Below, piece by piece: positions 51,244 to 60,686 of a stretch of 64,000 bases of DNA. The notes below the pieces were generated by a model that ran no database searches, was not told where the DNA came from, and saw nothing but the letters and a program-made list of their open reading frames with translations. Each line of letters opens with the position of its first letter. The stretch's first letter is position 1. Source of the DNA: Pseudomonas sp. RIT-PI-AD (GTDB lineage: Bacteria; Pseudomonadota; Gammaproteobacteria; Pseudomonadales; Pseudomonadaceae); contig NZ_JANZKU010000020.1 of the NCBI RefSeq assembly GCF_025642785.1, positions 1 to 64,000 on the forward strand. The letters are read 5' to 3'. The position numbers were made by a program, and so were the translations under genes.

Positions 51244-52563
51244 GTGCGCTCATTGTTCTGGCGGGTGTTCGCCAGTTTCTGGCTGGCCATCGCCCTGGTC
51301 GCCGGCCTCTCGCTGTTGCTGGGCCATGCCGCCAACCAGGACACCTGGATCATCGCGCGCCATCCGGCCATCGCCAACTTCGCCGGCAACTGGGTGAAGG
51401 CCTTCGAGGCGGGCGACACGCAGCGCGCGTACAGCTTGCTGGAGCGCCGCAAGAGCCGTTACCACATGGACGTGCAGATCCTCGACGTGAACTACATCCC
51501 GCTGATGCGGGTAACCCAGCTCCCCGCCCCGCCGCTATTCGGGCCACGCAACGATCGACGCCTGCCCTGGCGACGCCTGACCGAGGAATACACCAGCGAA
51601 AAGGGCAACACCTACCTGTTCATCTACCGCCTGCCGTATCCCGAACTGGACGACTGGCGGCGCAGCAGCCTGCTCTGGCCGTTGAGCGCCCTGGGCATCG
51701 CGCTGGTGGTGCTGACCCTGTTCAGCCTGCTGCTCACGCTGTCCATCACCCGACCGCTGGACCGCCTGCGCCGCGCCGTGCATGACCTCGGCCACACCGT
51801 CTACCAACAGGAAAGCCTCTCCCGCCTGGCTCGACGCCACGACGAATTGGGGGTGCTGGCGCGCGACTTCAACCGGATGGGCCAGCGCCTCCAAGGGCTG
51901 ATCGGCAGCCAGCGACAACTGTTGCGCGACGTATCCCACGAGCTGCGCTCGCCCCTCGCGCGGTTGCGCATCGCCCTGGCGCTGGCCGAACGGGCGGGCG
52001 CCGAGGAACGCGAACGCCTATGGCCGCGCCTGACCCAGGAGTGCGATCGCCTGGAAGCGCTGATCAGCGAAATCCTCGCCCTCGCCCGGCTCGATGCCGA
52101 GCCGGGCGCGTCCCACCGCATCGAGTTGCTGCCGCTGGCGCGCAAGCTGCGCGAAGACGCCAAGCTGAGCCACCCGAACCAACGCATCGACCTGCACATA
52201 GAACCGGACCTGACCCTGCTCGGCTGGCCGGACATGCTGGAGCGCGCGCTGGACAACCTGTTGCGCAACGCCCTGCGCTTCAACCCGCCCTCGGCGCCCA
52301 TCGAGATCGTCGCGCGACGGCGGGGCGAACGTCTGCTGCTGAGCGTGCGCGACCAGGGTCCCGGCGTCGCCGAAGAACATCTCGAGCGGCTCGGCGAGCC
52401 GTTCTTCCGCGAACCCGGGCAGAGCGCCAGCGGCCACGGGCTCGGGCTGGCCATCGCCCGGCGCGCGGTCGAGCGGCACGCCGGCAACCTGATCCTGGGA
52501 AACCATCCGCAGGGCGGCTTCATCGCCACCCTCGACCTGCCCCTGGATCGCGGCGCGACCTGA
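51244..52563 (+). CDS. cpxS: CpxA-like sensor histidine kinase (CpxS)
   Basis: A 439-residue HAMP histidine kinase. Membrane helices at about 10-30 and 145-168 enclose a 110-residue periplasmic sensor. HAMP lies at about 167-220; the H-box is RDVSHELRSPLARLR with His232. ATPase segments are NLLRNALRF, VRDQGPGV and GHGLGLAIARRAV. The GTG has SD GAGGAGG. It lies 74 bp after the Spy/CpxP-like gene, on the same strand as cpxR. Confidence 0.94.
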   Translation: MRSLFWRVFASFWLAIALVAGLSLLLGHAANQDTWIIARHPAIANFAGNWVKAFEAGDTQRAYSLLERRKSRYHMDVQILDVNYIPLMRVTQLPAPPLFGPRNDRRLPWRRLTEEYTSEKGNTYLFIYRLPYPELDDWRRSSLLWPLSALGIALVVLTLFSLLLTLSITRPLDRLRRAVHDLGHTVYQQESLSRLARRHDELGVLARDFNRMGQRLQGLIGSQRQLLRDVSHELRSPLARLRIALALAERAGAEERERLWPRLTQECDRLEALISEILALARLDAEPGASHRIELLPLARKLREDAKLSHPNQRIDLHIEPDLTLLGWPDMLERALDNLLRNALRFNPPSAPIEIVARRRGERLLLSVRDQGPGVAEEHLERLGEPFFREPGQSASGHGLGLAIARRAVERHAGNLILGNHPQGGFIATLDLPLDRGAT

Positions 52564-52593
52564 GCCTGGCGGCCAGCCGGTGCTACCGGCGGG

Positions 52594-53151
52594 TCAGCCC
52601 CAGGCCGATACGAAGTCTTCGGGAGACAAGACCGGCGGGGTGCGGAAGCCGTTTTCCGCCTGCCCCAGGTAGATGAACCCGAGGATACGTTCCGACTCGC
52701 TCAGACCCAGCCCCTGGGCGACGTGACGGTCGTGGGACAGCTCGCCGGTGCGCCATATCGCGCCGAGTCCCTGGGCATAGGCCGCCTGGACGATACCGTA
52801 GGCCGCGCATCCGGCCGCCAGGACCTGCTCGCCATGGGGCACTTTCGGGTGATCCTGCAGGCGGGCGATCGCCACCACCAGCAGGGGCGCGCGCAACGGC
52901 ATGGCCCGGGCCTTGTCGAGCGCCTCGGGACGCGGGTCGGCGGTATTCCTGCGCACCGCCTCGACGAAGAGCTCGCCCAGCTTCTCCCGCGCCGCGCCTT
53001 CAAGGGTCAGGAAGCGCCAGGGCCGCAATTGACCGTGGTCAGGGGCGCGCAAGGCGGCGCGGAACAGCAGGTCGCGTTGCGCGGCGGTCGGCGCCGGACC
53101 CGTCAGGCGCGCCACGGACACGCGGTTGAGCAAGGCATCGAGAGCATCCAT
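52594..53151 (-). CDS. nitroreductase family protein (YdjA-like)
   Basis: A 185-residue FMN oxidoreductase. It starts MDALDALLNRVSVARLTGPAP and shows ALRAPDHGQLRPWRFLTL and a central AYGIVQAAYAQGLGAIWRTG, matching the small YdjA branch of nitroreductases. The natural substrate is unknown. I chose the ATG at 53151, which has AGGAG. It is convergent with the kinase gene and divergent from trkH. Confidence 0.9.
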   Translation of the reverse strand: MDALDALLNRVSVARLTGPAPTAAQRDLLFRAALRAPDHGQLRPWRFLTLEGAAREKLGELFVEAVRRNTADPRPEALDKARAMPLRAPLLVVAIARLQDHPKVPHGEQVLAAGCAAYGIVQAAYAQGLGAIWRTGELSHDRHVAQGLGLSESERILGFIYLGQAENGFRTPPVLSPEDFVSAWG

Positions 53152-53287
53152 AGACCATCTCCTAGATCGAATGAGCCGGCATTCTAGCCTGATCGCGCCC
53201 GCGCACGTCCCCGGCGACCGCCGCCGGTTTACAGCGCTAGCGCCATGGGTAGAATGGCGCCCTTCGTCCGCGTGACCGAGTTCTCCC

Positions 53288-54742
53288 ATGGCTTTGCCGA
53301 CCCTGCGCATCATCGGTTTCATCATCGGCATCTTCCTCATCACCCTGGCCATCAGCATGACGATCCCCATGCTGACGCTGCTGGCCTACGACCGTGGCGA
53401 CGACCTCAACTCCTTCCTCTGGGCCAGCCTGATCACCTTCGCCACCGGGCTCGCCCTGGTGCTGCCGGGCCGTCCGCAATCGATCAACCTGCGCCCGCGG
53501 GACATGTACTTCCTGACCACCGCGAGCTGGATGGCGGTATGCGGCTTCGCCGCGCTGCCGCTGCTGATGATCCAGCACATCAGCTACACCGACGCGTTCT
53601 TCGAAAGCATGTCCGGGGTGACAGCCACCGGCGCCACCATTCTCAGCGGCCTCGACGGCATGTCGCCGGGCATCCTGATCTGGCGCTCGCTGCTGCACTG
53701 GCTGGGCGGCATCGGCTTCATCGGCATGGCGGTGGCGATCCTGCCCTTGCTGCGGGTCGGCGGCATGCGCCTGTTCCAGACCGAATCCTCGGACTGGTCG
53801 GAAAAGGTGATGCCGCGCTCGCACATGGTGGCCAAGTACATCCTGGCGGTGTATGTCGGCATCACCCTGCTCGGCAGCCTCGGTTTCTGGGCCGCCGGGA
53901 TGAGCGCGTTCGACGCGGTGAACCACGCCATGTCGGCGATCTCCACCGGCGGCTTCTCCACCTCGGACCTGTCCCTGGCCAAATGGCGACAGCCGGCGGT
54001 GCACTGGGTCGCGGTGGTGGTGATGATCCTCGGCAGCCTGCCCTTCACCCTCTACGTGGCGACCCTGCGCGGCCACCGCCTGGCGCTGTGGAAGGACCAG
54101 CAGGTACGCGGGCTGCTCGGCCTGCTGCTGGTGACCTGGTTCGGCTTCAGCCTGTGGTACTGGCTGCATTCGGACATGCCCTGGCTGGACGCCTTCCGCA
54201 TCGTCGCGGTGAACGTCACCTCGGTGGTCACCACCACCGGCTTCGCCCTTGGCGACTACACCCTGTGGGGCAGCTTCTCGATCATGCTGTTCTTCTATCT
54301 GGGGTTCATCGGCGGCTGCTCCGGCTCCACCGCCGGTGGGCTGAAGATCTTCCGCTTCCAGGTGGCCTGGGTGCTGCTGCGCGCCAACCTGCAGCAACTG
54401 GTGCACCCGCGCGCGGTGATCAAGCAGCAGTACAACGGCCACAACCTCGACGACGAGATCGTACGTTCGATCATCACCTTCTCGTTCTTCTTCACCATCA
54501 CCATCGCGGTGATCGCCCTGGGCCTGACCCTCACCGGGCTCGACTGGATCACCGCCTTGTCCGGCGCGGCCAGCACCGTGTGCGGCGTCGGCCCGGGCAT
54601 GGGCCACATCATCGGGCCGGCGGGGAATTTCTCCAGCCTGCCGGACGCGGCGAAATGGATGCTGTCGGTGGGAATGCTGCTCGGGCGCCTGGAAATCATC
54701 ACCGTGCTGGTGCTGCTGACGCCGACCTTCTGGCGTCACTGA
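53288..54742 (+). CDS. trkH: potassium uptake protein TrkH
   Basis: TrkH is the ion-conducting subunit of the Trk K+ system. The 484-residue protein has about ten helices with four pore-loop motifs of the MPM type. Examples are ESMSGVTATGATIL, AMSAISTGGFSTSDLSL, NVTSVVTTTGFALGDY and SGAASTVCGVGPG. The filter Gly residues of these loops are intact. TrkA, its NAD-binding partner, is not in the window. No obvious SD precedes the ATG. Confidence 0.95.
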   Translation: MALPTLRIIGFIIGIFLITLAISMTIPMLTLLAYDRGDDLNSFLWASLITFATGLALVLPGRPQSINLRPRDMYFLTTASWMAVCGFAALPLLMIQHISYTDAFFESMSGVTATGATILSGLDGMSPGILIWRSLLHWLGGIGFIGMAVAILPLLRVGGMRLFQTESSDWSEKVMPRSHMVAKYILAVYVGITLLGSLGFWAAGMSAFDAVNHAMSAISTGGFSTSDLSLAKWRQPAVHWVAVVVMILGSLPFTLYVATLRGHRLALWKDQQVRGLLGLLLVTWFGFSLWYWLHSDMPWLDAFRIVAVNVTSVVTTTGFALGDYTLWGSFSIMLFFYLGFIGGCSGSTAGGLKIFRFQVAWVLLRANLQQLVHPRAVIKQQYNGHNLDDEIVRSIITFSFFFTITIAVIALGLTLTGLDWITALSGAASTVCGVGPGMGHIIGPAGNFSSLPDAAKWMLSVGMLLGRLEIITVLVLLTPTFWRH

Positions 54743-54750
54743 GGCCCGCC

Positions 54751-55752
54751 TCACAGCCGCGCGCGGTACTCGCCGGGCGTGATGCCGAACCAGCGACGGA
54801 AGGCACGGAAGAAGTTGCTCGGGTCGGCGAACCCCAGCAGGTAGGCGATTTCCAGCAGGGTCAGCTTGGGCTGCGCGAGGTACTGTTCGGCCAAGTCGCG
54901 GCGGGTGACGTCGAGCAGTTCCTGGAAGCTGCTGCCCTCCTCCTGCAAGCGCCGCTGCAAGGTACGCTGCGACAGGTGCAAGGCCGCGGCGACGCTCTCC
55001 CGCTTGGGCTCGCCCTGGGGCAGCAGGCGGCACAGCACCTGGCGCGCCTGATGGGTGACCCGGCTTTCGGAGAACCGCGCCAGGTACTCCCCGGCGAAAC
55101 GATCGTGCAACTGCGCCAGCGCCTCGTTGGCGGTGGGCAGCGGGCTCTCCATGTCGGCGCGCTCGAAGATCAGCCCGTAATGGTCGGCATTGAACACCAG
55201 TGGCGCCTGGAAGACTTGGCGGTAGGGTTCCGGATTCGCCGGCGCGGGGCCCTGCAGGCGCACCTCGCGCGGCGTGATCGGGCGCCCGGTCAGCCAGCGG
55301 CAGAAGGTCAACGCGTAGGCCAGGGACGCCTCGGCGCTCTGCCGGGCCGGCGGCAGGCGGTCGCCATGGATCGCCAGGCTCAACACATAGGCATCGCCGC
55401 TGGCGCGGAAATGCAGGTCGGCGCCCTCGGCGATGATCCGCTGGTAGCGCACCAGGCGGGCGAACCCTTCCTTCAGGGTACGGCTGGACATCAGCGCGTA
55501 GCCCACCACATGGAAGGCCGCCGGGCGCACGCCCTTGGCCATGTTCAGGCCGATCGCCGGATCGCCGGACAGCGCCACCGCGCGCTCCCAGAGCCGGGTC
55601 ATGGCGTCCTGGGGGAAACGCGCGTCGGCGTCCGCCAGGGCGGCGTAGTCGAGGCCGAGCTCGCGAAACAGCCGGCGGCAATCGACCCCGCCCATTTCCA
55701 GGGCCTGGACGATGCCCGAAGCCCAGCTCGACGAGGTGGTGCGTTCGCTCAT
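54751..55752 (-). CDS. AraC-family regulator (arabinose-binding-domain type, OruR/ArgR-like)
   Basis: The 333-residue protein has an N-terminal Arabinose_bd-type domain (about 20-205) and a C-terminal pair of helix-turn-helices (about 235-330) ending GFADPSNFFRAFRRWFGITP. The ATG at 55752 starts the homologous part; an upstream ATG would add 27 poorly related residues. It converges on trkH nine bases away. Targets are unknown. Confidence 0.93.
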   Translation of the reverse strand: MSERTTSSSWASGIVQALEMGGVDCRRLFRELGLDYAALADADARFPQDAMTRLWERAVALSGDPAIGLNMAKGVRPAAFHVVGYALMSSRTLKEGFARLVRYQRIIAEGADLHFRASGDAYVLSLAIHGDRLPPARQSAEASLAYALTFCRWLTGRPITPREVRLQGPAPANPEPYRQVFQAPLVFNADHYGLIFERADMESPLPTANEALAQLHDRFAGEYLARFSESRVTHQARQVLCRLLPQGEPKRESVAAALHLSQRTLQRRLQEEGSSFQELLDVTRRDLAEQYLAQPKLTLLEIAYLLGFADPSNFFRAFRRWFGITPGEYRARL

Positions 55753-55920
55753 GGCGCCTTCTTGTTCGAGGTGATTCACGGGCCGGAAAAGACCGGTCGC
55801 CGGCAAGGATACTAGACTGGCACCCATTGTCACTGCCCGGCGCCCGGCATCCGCCTAGACTGCGGGACAGGGATGCCGCCGCGCACCCGACTGGCCGACC
55901 ATAACAACAGGAGGTGCCCC

Positions 55921-56238
55921 GTGAGCACTCGAGCCGCCGAGCGTTACAGCCGATTTTCCGAGTTCTACCCCTATTACCTGCAGGAACACAGCAATCCGGT
56001 CTGTCGCCGCCTGCATTACGCCGGCAGCCTGCTGGTACTGGCGATCCTTTTCTACGCGCTGGCCACCCAGCAATGGCTTTGGCTGCTGGCGATGCCCCTG
56101 GCCGGCTACGGCTTCGCCTGGGTCGGGCACTTCATCTTCGAGAAGAACCGCCCCGCCACCTTCCAATACCCGCTCTACAGCCTGTTGGGCGACTGGGTGA
56201 TGCTCAAGGACGCCCTCACCGGGCGCATCCGTTTCTGA
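55921..56238 (+). CDS. DUF962 (Mpo1-like) membrane protein
   Basis: The 105-residue protein starts at GTG with GGAGG seven bases ahead. It has FSEFYPYYLQEHSNPVCRRLHY, two membrane helices, and GYGFAWVGHFIFEKNRPATFQ-type residues conserved around His and Phe. Yeast Mpo1, of this family, is an Fe-dependent dioxygenase for 2-hydroxy fatty acids, so a lipid role is possible. It stands alone. Confidence 0.9.
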   Translation: MSTRAAERYSRFSEFYPYYLQEHSNPVCRRLHYAGSLLVLAILFYALATQQWLWLLAMPLAGYGFAWVGHFIFEKNRPATFQYPLYSLLGDWVMLKDALTGRIRF

Positions 56239-56441
56239 GCCAAGACGAGCGGACGGGCGGCGCCCGCGTCCCAGAGCCTCGCCCGGGGTTTCGGCGACTC
56301 CCGGCGTGCCGCGCCGGCGCCCCGGTCCTTGGCTGGTCCCATCACCCTTGGTTATGATCCCCCACCCGCCGAAGGTTTGGCTTGGGTCTTGCAAAGCCGC
56401 GTTCCATCGCAGCGCCTATCCAGCAGGGATCGTTTCCATCC

Positions 56442-57830
56442 ATGAAGTCAGTCGTACCAGATCGTCTCAGCAACCTGCCCATCCCGTTGCTGCGCGAATA
56501 CTATTCGCGGGTTCTGGCTTACATCGCCACCGCCGCCAGCATCGCGGCCGGCACCTACGTCCAGCACTTCACCTACGATCTGCTGTGGATGGTCCCCTAC
56601 GCCCTGCTCTACCCGCACCTGGCCCACCACCTGAGCCTGCGCTACAAGCGCGACCATCCACGGCAGGCGCATCTGGTGCTGCTGTTCATCGATGCCGTGC
56701 ACGCGGGCGCCGGCGCGGTGCTGCTGGGCTTCTCCGTGGTGCCGGGGATCATGTTCCTGCTCACCCTGAGTTTCAGCGCGCTGATGATCGGCGGGCTGCG
56801 CTACCTCGGCCTGGCCCTGCTGGTGGCCGCCAGCACGGTAGTGCTCACCAGCGTCAGCTTCCGCCCTGAACTGAACGCCGCCACGCCGGTGCTGGTCTCC
56901 CTGGTGAGCACCCTGTTCACGACGCTGTACATCTGCATCACCGCCTATTTCGTCCATCAACAGGGCCTGCGCCTGGCGCAGGCGCGGGGTGAAATCACCC
57001 GCGAACAAGAAAAGGCCGCCCGGCTCGCGCGCAACCTGGCCAAGTACCTCTCGCCCCAGGTGTGGGAAACCATCTTCAGCGGCAAGAAGAGCGTGCGCCT
57101 GGAGACCCAGCGCAAGAAACTCACGGTGTTCTTCTCCGACATCAAGGGCTTCACCGAGCTGAGCGAGGAACTGGAAGCCGAGGCCCTGACCGACCTGCTC
57201 AACACCTACCTCAACGAAATGTCGAAAATCGCCCTGAAGTACGGCGGCACCATCGACAAGTTCGTCGGCGACAGCGTGATGGTGTTCTTCGGCGACCCCA
57301 CCTCCCAGGGCGCCAAGAAGGACGCGGTGCTGGCGGTGTCCATGGCCATCGCCATGCGCAAGCACATGAAGGTGCTGCGCCAGCAGTGGCGCGCCCAGGG
57401 CATCACCAAACCCCTGGAGATCCGCATGGGGCTGAACACCGGCTACTGCACCGTCGGCAACTTCGGCGCCGACACGCGTATGGACTACACCATCATCGGC
57501 CGCGAGGTGAACCTCGCCAGCCGCCTGGAAAGCGCCGCCGAGTCCGGGGAAATCCTGATCTCCCACGAGACCTATTCCCTGGTCAAGGACGTGATCATGT
57601 GCCGCGACAAGGGCCAGATCAGCGTGAAGGGCTTCACCCGCCCGGTGCAGATCTACCAGGTGGTGGACTTCCGCCGCGACCTGGGCGCGAGCTCCAGCTA
57701 CGTTGAGCACGAGCTGCCGGGCTTCTCCATGTACCTGGACACCAACGGCATCCAGAACTTCGACAAGGAACGGGTGATCGAGGCCTTGCAGAAGGCCGCG
57801 GAAAAACTCAAGGACAAGGTCATTCTCTAG
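56442..57830 (+). CDS. cyaB: class III adenylate cyclase CyaB
   Basis: CyaB makes cAMP for Vfr-dependent control in P. aeruginosa. Of 462 residues, the first about 185 form a MASE2 membrane region with about six helices. The catalytic domain follows, with metal Asp233 in VFFSDIKGFTELSEEL and Asp277 in FVGDSVMVFFGDP. Later segments are MGLNTGYCTVGNFG and YTIIGREVNLASRLE. The ATG at 56442 matches the P. aeruginosa start. Confidence 0.95.
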   Translation: MKSVVPDRLSNLPIPLLREYYSRVLAYIATAASIAAGTYVQHFTYDLLWMVPYALLYPHLAHHLSLRYKRDHPRQAHLVLLFIDAVHAGAGAVLLGFSVVPGIMFLLTLSFSALMIGGLRYLGLALLVAASTVVLTSVSFRPELNAATPVLVSLVSTLFTTLYICITAYFVHQQGLRLAQARGEITREQEKAARLARNLAKYLSPQVWETIFSGKKSVRLETQRKKLTVFFSDIKGFTELSEELEAEALTDLLNTYLNEMSKIALKYGGTIDKFVGDSVMVFFGDPTSQGAKKDAVLAVSMAIAMRKHMKVLRQQWRAQGITKPLEIRMGLNTGYCTVGNFGADTRMDYTIIGREVNLASRLESAAESGEILISHETYSLVKDVIMCRDKGQISVKGFTRPVQIYQVVDFRRDLGASSSYVEHELPGFSMYLDTNGIQNFDKERVIEALQKAAEKLKDKVIL

Positions 57831-57955
57831 GACGATTCACCCGCCGCGTCGCCGTCCGAAATCCCTCTGCGACCGTCGGGCCTTTTTCGCGGGCATCTTC
57901 GGCGCCCGGCAGGGGCCATTCTGGGTAGACTGCGGTATCCGCCGAGGAAGCCGCG

Positions 57956-58723
57956 ATGTCTTCGATTCTCTCCCTGCGCCACTACGATCATGAGCTCATC
58001 GCCCACAGCCACGCCCATCCGCAACTGGTGTTCGGGCTCTGCGGGCAACTGGATTTCGAAGTGGCCGGGCGCGGCAGCCTGGTGGTGCGGCAGTCCCTGG
58101 CGGTGATCCCGGCCGGCGAGCACCACGCCTGCGGTAGCCCGGAAGGCAGCCGCTGCCTGGTGCTCGACGTCCCGCCCAGGAATTGGCTGCGGGAACGCCT
58201 GAGCGGGCACGCCGACGCCTGCCAGCGCCTGATCGAGCGACCCGGCACCCTGCGCTTGAACCCGGCCCAGGGCCAATTGGTCGCCTGGCTGGCGGGCAGC
58301 CCGGTGCAGGATGCGGTGATCGCCGAACAGGGTGCCGCCCTGCTCCTCGCCAGCCTCAGCCAGAACCACCCGGAAGCCACCGAGCCACGGCGCCTGCCCC
58401 TGGAGGCGCTGTGCGCGCATATCGACCAGCACGCCGCCCACCCACTGCAAGTCGCCGATCTGGCGCGCCTGTGCGGCCTTTCGGCCGCGCGCTTCCATCT
58501 GCGCTTCCTCGCCGAGACCGGCGCAACGCCGATGGATTTCGTCCGTCGACGGCGCCTGGTGCGGGGCCGCGAACTGTTGATGAGCAGTTCGCTGGCGGTC
58601 GGCGAGATCGCCGCGCGGGTCGGCTATGCCTCGCAGAGCGCCTTCACCGCGGCGCTGGTCCGCGAGTTCGGGGCCTCGCCCCGCGCCTTGCGCCGCGAGG
58701 GCCGCGACAATTCCCGCGAGTAA
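57956..58723 (+). CDS. AraC-family transcriptional regulator
   Basis: The 255-residue protein has an N-terminal cupin-like sensor domain (HSHAHPQLVFGLCGQLDF, VIPAGEHHACG) and a C-terminal double helix-turn-helix with VADLARLCGLSAARFHLRF and IAARVGYASQSAFTAALVREFG. SD GAGGAAG precedes the ATG. It is followed by csaA and an EamA exporter, its likely first targets. Confidence 0.92.
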   Translation: MSSILSLRHYDHELIAHSHAHPQLVFGLCGQLDFEVAGRGSLVVRQSLAVIPAGEHHACGSPEGSRCLVLDVPPRNWLRERLSGHADACQRLIERPGTLRLNPAQGQLVAWLAGSPVQDAVIAEQGAALLLASLSQNHPEATEPRRLPLEALCAHIDQHAAHPLQVADLARLCGLSAARFHLRFLAETGATPMDFVRRRRLVRGRELLMSSSLAVGEIAARVGYASQSAFTAALVREFGASPRALRREGRDNSRE

Positions 58724-58818
58724 TGCGACAGATTCGCCGCAGCGGTTTCCCTAGACTGGCCACGTCCGCCGCGCGACGCTGTCGCACGGCCTCGTTTGAT
58801 CGACCTCCGAGGATCGCA

Positions 58819-59154
58819 ATGTCCACCCTCAGTTGGCAGGATTTCGAACGCGTCGAACTGCGCGTCGGCACCCTACTCTCCGCCCGCCCCAACGAAAAAG
58901 CCCAAAAGCCCGCGTACATCCTCGAGGTGGACCTCGGCCCCTTGGGGATCAAGACCTCCAGCGCGCAGCTCACCGCCCATTACCGCGCCGAGGAACTGCC
59001 CGGTCGCCAGGTGCTGTGCGTCTGCAACCTCGAGCCGAAGCGCGTCGCCGGGGTTCGCTCGGAAGTGTTGGTCACCGGCGTCTACGATGCCGAGGACAAG
59101 GTGGTGCTGGCCGGTTTCGACAAGCCGTTGCCCAATGGCGCGCGCCTGGCATGA
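58819..59154 (+). CDS. csaA: tRNA-binding-type chaperone CsaA
   Basis: The 111-residue protein is an OB-fold EMAP/Trbp111 domain with FERVELRVGTLLSA, ILEVDLGPLGIKTSSAQL and VLCVCNLEPKRVAGVRSEVLV. CsaA was named for a role in protein export in Bacillus. Its ATG at 58819 has GAGGA. The stop overlaps the EamA gene start by four bases (ATGA). Confidence 0.94.
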   Translation: MSTLSWQDFERVELRVGTLLSARPNEKAQKPAYILEVDLGPLGIKTSSAQLTAHYRAEELPGRQVLCVCNLEPKRVAGVRSEVLVTGVYDAEDKVVLAGFDKPLPNGARLA

Positions 59155-60029
59155 CGCCCCGTCGCGCGTTGCTCGGGCTGCACCTGGGCGCCCTGGCCTT
59201 CGGGCTCAGCGGGGTGTTCGGCAAACTGGCGCTGGCGGCGCCGCTGGCGATTGTCTTCGGCCGCGCGCTGTTCGCCGTGCTCAGCCTCATTCCCTTCAGC
59301 CGCCGACGCGCCGGGGAGCGGCCGCTGGACCGCCGGCGCCTGGTCATGCTGGCCGGCGCCGGGCTGCTGCTGGGGGCGCACTGGCTGACCTTCTTCCACG
59401 CGGTGAAGGTTTCCGGGGTCGCTATCGCCACCCTGGGCTTCGCCAGTTTTCCGGCCTTCACCGTGCTGCTCGAGGGGCTGCTGTTCCGCGAGCGCATCCG
59501 CCCCCTGGAATGGTCGTTGGTGGGCTTGGTGACCCTCGGCCTGGTCCTGGTCACGCCGAGCTTCGACCTGGCCAGCGACGCGACCGGCGGCCTGCTCTGG
59601 GCGGTGGCCTCCGGGCTGTTGTTCGCCCTGCTGACCCTGGCCAACCGTGCCACGGTCAGGGGCCTCAACCCGATGCAGGCGGCGCTGTGCCAGAACCTGG
59701 CGATCGTGCTCTGCCTGCTGCCCTTCGCCTGGAACGCGATCCCCGGGGTCCGCCCCATGGACTGGGTGTGGATCGCGGCGCTGGGCGTGTTCTGCACCGG
59801 CGTCGCCCACAGCCTGTTCGTCTCCGCGTTGCACGTGCTCAACGCGCGCAACGCGGCATTGGTGTTCGCCCTGGAGCCGGTCTACGGGATCGCCTTCGCC
59901 TGGTGGCTGTTCGGCGAGCAACCGACCCCGCGGATGTTCGCCGGCGGCGCCTTGATCATCGCCGCCATCGTCCTCTCCAGCCGGGTGAAACAGGTTCCGC
60001 CGCCGCTGCGAACGGCGGAAACCGCCTGA
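59151..60029 (+). CDS. EamA-family (DMT) transporter
   Basis: A 292-residue carrier with ten membrane helices in two EamA repeats (about 5-135 and 150-285). It begins RALLGLHLGALAFGLSGVFG. The repeats have the usual E-x-P-type end (EGLLFRE; LEPVYGIAFAW). It is translationally coupled to csaA. Substrate, possibly an amino acid or drug, is unknown. Confidence 0.92.
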   Translation: MTPRRALLGLHLGALAFGLSGVFGKLALAAPLAIVFGRALFAVLSLIPFSRRRAGERPLDRRRLVMLAGAGLLLGAHWLTFFHAVKVSGVAIATLGFASFPAFTVLLEGLLFRERIRPLEWSLVGLVTLGLVLVTPSFDLASDATGGLLWAVASGLLFALLTLANRATVRGLNPMQAALCQNLAIVLCLLPFAWNAIPGVRPMDWVWIAALGVFCTGVAHSLFVSALHVLNARNAALVFALEPVYGIAFAWWLFGEQPTPRMFAGGALIIAAIVLSSRVKQVPPPLRTAETA

Positions 60030-60032
60030 GCC

Positions 60033-60548
60033 TCAGTTGATGCTGTAGCCGCGTCCGGACAAGCAGGCGCCCAAGGCGCGCCGGTAGACGTCGGCCATGG
60101 CGTAGGGCGGCGCGGCCTGGGCGCTGGCCGGGTCGAAGCCGCTCTGGCCGACTGCCCAACTGTGGCATTCGTAGCGATCACGGGCCTGCTGGTCGGCGCT
60201 CTGGCCGCGGGCCGGGTAGGCGATCACCTCGTAGTTGCCGACCGCCACCGTCTGCACCGCCGGCGGCGGGGTCACCACCACGTACTCCTTGCGCGGCGCG
60301 TTCCACAGGTAGTAGGTCCCGGCGGCGAGAAAGTACAGGGTGCTGCCGATCCAGATTTCCCGGGCCGCGTCCGGCAAGCCATGACCGCGGCGCGGCCCGA
60401 AGGAAGGCCCGCCACCGCCATGCCCGAAACCGGGCCCACCGAAGCCGGGACCGCCCGGTCCCGGGCCACCGGGCCCAGCGAGCACGGGGGCGGCGAGCAT
60501 CAGCGAGAGCAGGCCGGCGAGGCCTGTACGCAACAGGGGGGAAGACAT
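60033..60548 (-). CDS. DUF6515-like secreted protein with Gly/Pro-rich segment
   Basis: The 171-residue precursor has a signal peptide (ending about VLAGPG), a Gly-Pro-rich stretch (GGPGFGGPGFGHGGGGPS), and a membrane-like helix (IWIGSTLYFLAAGTYYLW). The C-terminal part includes ARDRYECHSWAVGQSGFDP and ALGACLSGRGY, the DUF6515-type end with two cysteines. SD AGGAGG supports the start. A CpxR-type box lies about 90 bp upstream. It converges on the EamA gene, three bases away. Function is unknown. Confidence 0.82.
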   Translation of the reverse strand: MSSPLLRTGLAGLLSLMLAAPVLAGPGGPGPGGPGFGGPGFGHGGGGPSFGPRRGHGLPDAAREIWIGSTLYFLAAGTYYLWNAPRKEYVVVTPPPAVQTVAVGNYEVIAYPARGQSADQQARDRYECHSWAVGQSGFDPASAQAAPPYAMADVYRRALGACLSGRGYSIN

Positions 60549-60591
60549 CTGACACCTCCTCGGGAAACGCAAGCGGACCTTGCGCCCGGCC

Positions 60592-60597
60592 ATTATC
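60592..60597 (-). promoter_or_regulatory. -10 element of the DUF6515-like gene
   Basis: GATAAT on the minus strand, five of six consensus bases, 44 bases before the ATG. The nearest -35-like CTGACA (60619-60624) is 21 bases away, so an activator may be needed. Confidence 0.55.
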
Positions 60598-60630
60598 CCT
60601 CGTGCGTGGCGGCCCGGTTGTCAGCCCTGG

Positions 60631-60646
60631 GTAAGGCCTTGGTAAA
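60631..60646 (+). promoter_or_regulatory. second CpxR-type box, upstream of the DUF6515-like gene
   Basis: GTAAGGCCTTGGTAAA is GTAAG-N6-GTAAA, one base from the perfect Cpx consensus. Its centre is 41.5 bp from the -10 GATAAT, almost the same spacing as at the Spy/CpxP-like gene. Confidence 0.65.
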
Positions 60647-60686
60647 GGCCTTGATACATGGCGCGCGACAGCCGCCGCACCACCGC

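Noticed and set aside
53237-55681. A long minus-strand frame opposite trkH and overlapping the AraC gene
   Set aside because: Only the AraC-family frame 54751-55752 shows homology; the long one is a shadow of trkH.
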